Source: DATESZ01 sp035283845
GTDB lineage: Bacteria > Desulfobacterota > Syntrophia > Syntrophales > JACQWR01
Reading direction: 5' to 3'
Length of the DNA stretch: 12,269 nt
NCBI GenBank assembly: GCA_035283845.1
Contig: DATESZ010000239.1
Location: 1 to 12,269, forward strand
This document shows, one piece after another, positions 11,604-12,269 of this stretch; the stretch's first letter is position 1, and every line of letters begins with the position of its first letter. The notes beneath the pieces were generated by a model, which saw only the letters and a program-made list of their open reading frames with translations, searched no databases and was not told the origin of the DNA. The position numbers were made by a program, and so were the translations under genes.

Positions 11604-11632
11604 AATTTACTATAGACCGTTCACTTCGTCAA
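11604..11632 (-). promoter_or_regulatory. Candidate promoter of the brnT operon
   Basis: On the minus strand TTGACG (11632-11627) is followed after 17 bases by TAAATT (11609-11604), five and four matches to consensus. The transcription start near 11597 gives a leader of about 65 bases. Positions 11633-11782 upstream hold no gene I can support. Confidence 0.45.
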
Positions 11633-11782
11633 CAAATTGGAACACCCCCCATTTACCCATTCACTGCTAACGTTCGCTTTGAAAGGCGCGAGGCATCAAG
11701 CGCTGTGCCGCTAGCGAGCGTCATCGAAGGCGTGATTGGGCGGGAACATACACTCTGGCGGAATGGACATAGCAACGTGCGA

Positions 11783-12061
11783 CTATCCCGGCGACAGTTT
11801 TGGAATGGGGCGAGAGCATGTTGGCCCAGCAACAAGTTCCGCCTGCGTGTACCGACTCGACCTTGCCAAGTGGATTGGGTATGGAGTAGTACCAAGGGTA
11901 AACTCCACAGTGTAGTCGCCAGGCAAAAGACTTGTCTCAAGTGTGCCGATCTCTTTCTGAACCAAATGCCCGTCGTCGTCACCGAGCCAAATATCAGTGG
12001 TCGGGGACGCCGCGACGATAACCAGCTCGTAGTACACGGGCTCGACTTCCGCCTTCGACAT
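11783..12061 (-). pseudogene. Truncated N-terminal part of a beta-sandwich-like protein gene
   Basis: Ninety-two residues from an ATG at 12061: VEPVYYELVIVAASPTTDIW, LGDDDGHLVQKEIGTLETSL, then LPGDYTVEFTLG and YPIHLARSSRYTQAELVAGP. Alternating hydrophobic strands, the LGDDDGHLVQ turn and LPGDYTVEF recall PEGA or carboxypeptidase-regulatory-like beta-sandwich domains. From memory such a segment opens longer proteins and is followed by a Pro-rich linker (PTCSRPIPKLSP). Here a TAG follows the linker at once, and the next bases carry only short open pieces in other frames, so a downstream part seems lost. It starts 22 bases after the small-protein gene, and that spacing and ATG are kept in the duplicated copy at 8189. 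Family and function are not certain. Confidence 0.5.
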
Positions 12062-12231
12062 GATGTCCGTTCGTTGTGCGCTATTATCTTTTCTTGTAAA
12101 CACTCAAGCCTACCTTAACTTCCTCATGCCCATCAACGGCAACATTCCCTTCTGACGATGCAATGATTATAGTCTTTCCTGATGATGACGGGCCAAATTC
12201 TTTGGTAAGATCGACCTTCATGGTCAGGATA
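12058..12231. repeat. 174-bp direct repeat C, copy 2
   Basis: Counterpart of 8189-8362. Here the small-protein gene is complete and the next gene continues past the shared ATG, so this copy is closer to the original arrangement. Confidence 0.9.
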
Positions 12232-12263
12232 TTGCCTTCTAACTTCATCTCTATGTTCTTCAT
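12084..12263 (-). CDS. Conserved 59-residue small protein, intact copy
   Basis: A 59-residue protein: MKNIEMKLEGNILTMKVDLT, then KEFGPSSSGKTIIIASSEGN and VAVDGHEEVKVGLSVYKKR. The pattern of a hydrophobic strand, a polar SSSGKT segment, IIIASSEGN-V and VGLSVYKKR suggests a compact all-beta protein. SSSGKT is not a convincing P-loop because it lacks the preceding G-x4 spacing. I recall a widespread family of about 60 residues with SGKT-[IL]-[IV]-[IV]-AS-x-GNV, of unknown function. It is followed after 22 bases by the beta-sandwich-like frame at 11783-12061, suggesting one operon. The upstream region with its ribosome binding site lies outside the window. The truncated duplicate at 8215-8352 keeps the same central residues. 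Confidence 0.7.
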   Translation of the reverse strand: MKNIEMKLEGNILTMKVDLTKEFGPSSSGKTIIIASSEGNVAVDGHEEVKVGLSVYKKR

Positions 12264-12269
12264 GGTTAT

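Noticed and set aside
11705..12118. Plus-strand frame of 137 codons at the right end.
   Set aside because: It lies opposite the beta-sandwich-like frame, which has a coherent domain pattern and operon position; this one has neither.
7900..12269. CRISPR array suggested by repeated blocks.
   Set aside because: Repeats occur only twice each, are 57-174 bases long, are far apart and contain coding sequence.

Overview
The window looks like chromosomal DNA of an anaerobic bacterium, most likely a deltaproteobacterium (Desulfobacterota, Syntrophia-like). This is an inference from gene content: a bacterial NrpR regulator beside a short FMN-dependent glutamate-synthase-like protein, an amtB-glnK pair behind a sigma-54 promoter, and a dense set of small toxin-antitoxin genes. 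No rRNA or tRNA gene is visible to fix the taxon.

Layout. Positions 1-1015 hold an IS630-family transposase whose 5' end lies outside the window. Positions 1109-2223 hold an ankyrin-repeat protein and a small membrane-anchored protein of unknown function, both on the minus strand; the second has a near-perfect sigma-70 promoter. Positions 2355-4139 are the nitrogen uptake unit: an upstream inverted repeat, a possible IHF site, a consensus -24/-12 promoter, amtB and glnK. Positions 4236-7792 are a minus-strand run of nrpR, a glutamate-synthase-like gene and a UPF0173 metal-dependent hydrolase. A near-perfect 24-bp palindrome lies over the probable nrpR transcription start.

Positions 7900-12269 are an accessory region in which every recognisable gene is on the minus strand. 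It contains a RelE-type module, hicB with a frameshifted hicA, a DUF4160/DUF2442 pair in which DUF4160 carries an in-frame TGA, fragments of two further DUF2442 genes, a brnT-type toxin-antitoxin pair, two copies of a 59-residue conserved small protein (one truncated), a truncated beta-sandwich-like gene, and a deleted second copy of nrpR. Three families of direct repeats (104, 57 and 174 bp, about 90-95% identical by eye) tie these pieces together and show repeated duplication and deletion.

How the parts work together. AmtB imports ammonium and GlnK blocks it when nitrogen is plentiful. NrpR is known in archaea as a 2-oxoglutarate-responsive repressor of nitrogen genes, and here it probably controls itself and the glutamate-synthase-like gene. 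GlnK has Glu in place of the Tyr51 that is uridylylated in enterobacteria, and Gly in place of Arg103. This module may therefore sense nitrogen through ligands only, without covalent modification of GlnK. The most interesting signals are this nitrogen-control unit, the broken second nrpR beside a mobile-looking inverted repeat, and the duplicated 59-residue protein whose duplication stops exactly at the start codon of the next gene.
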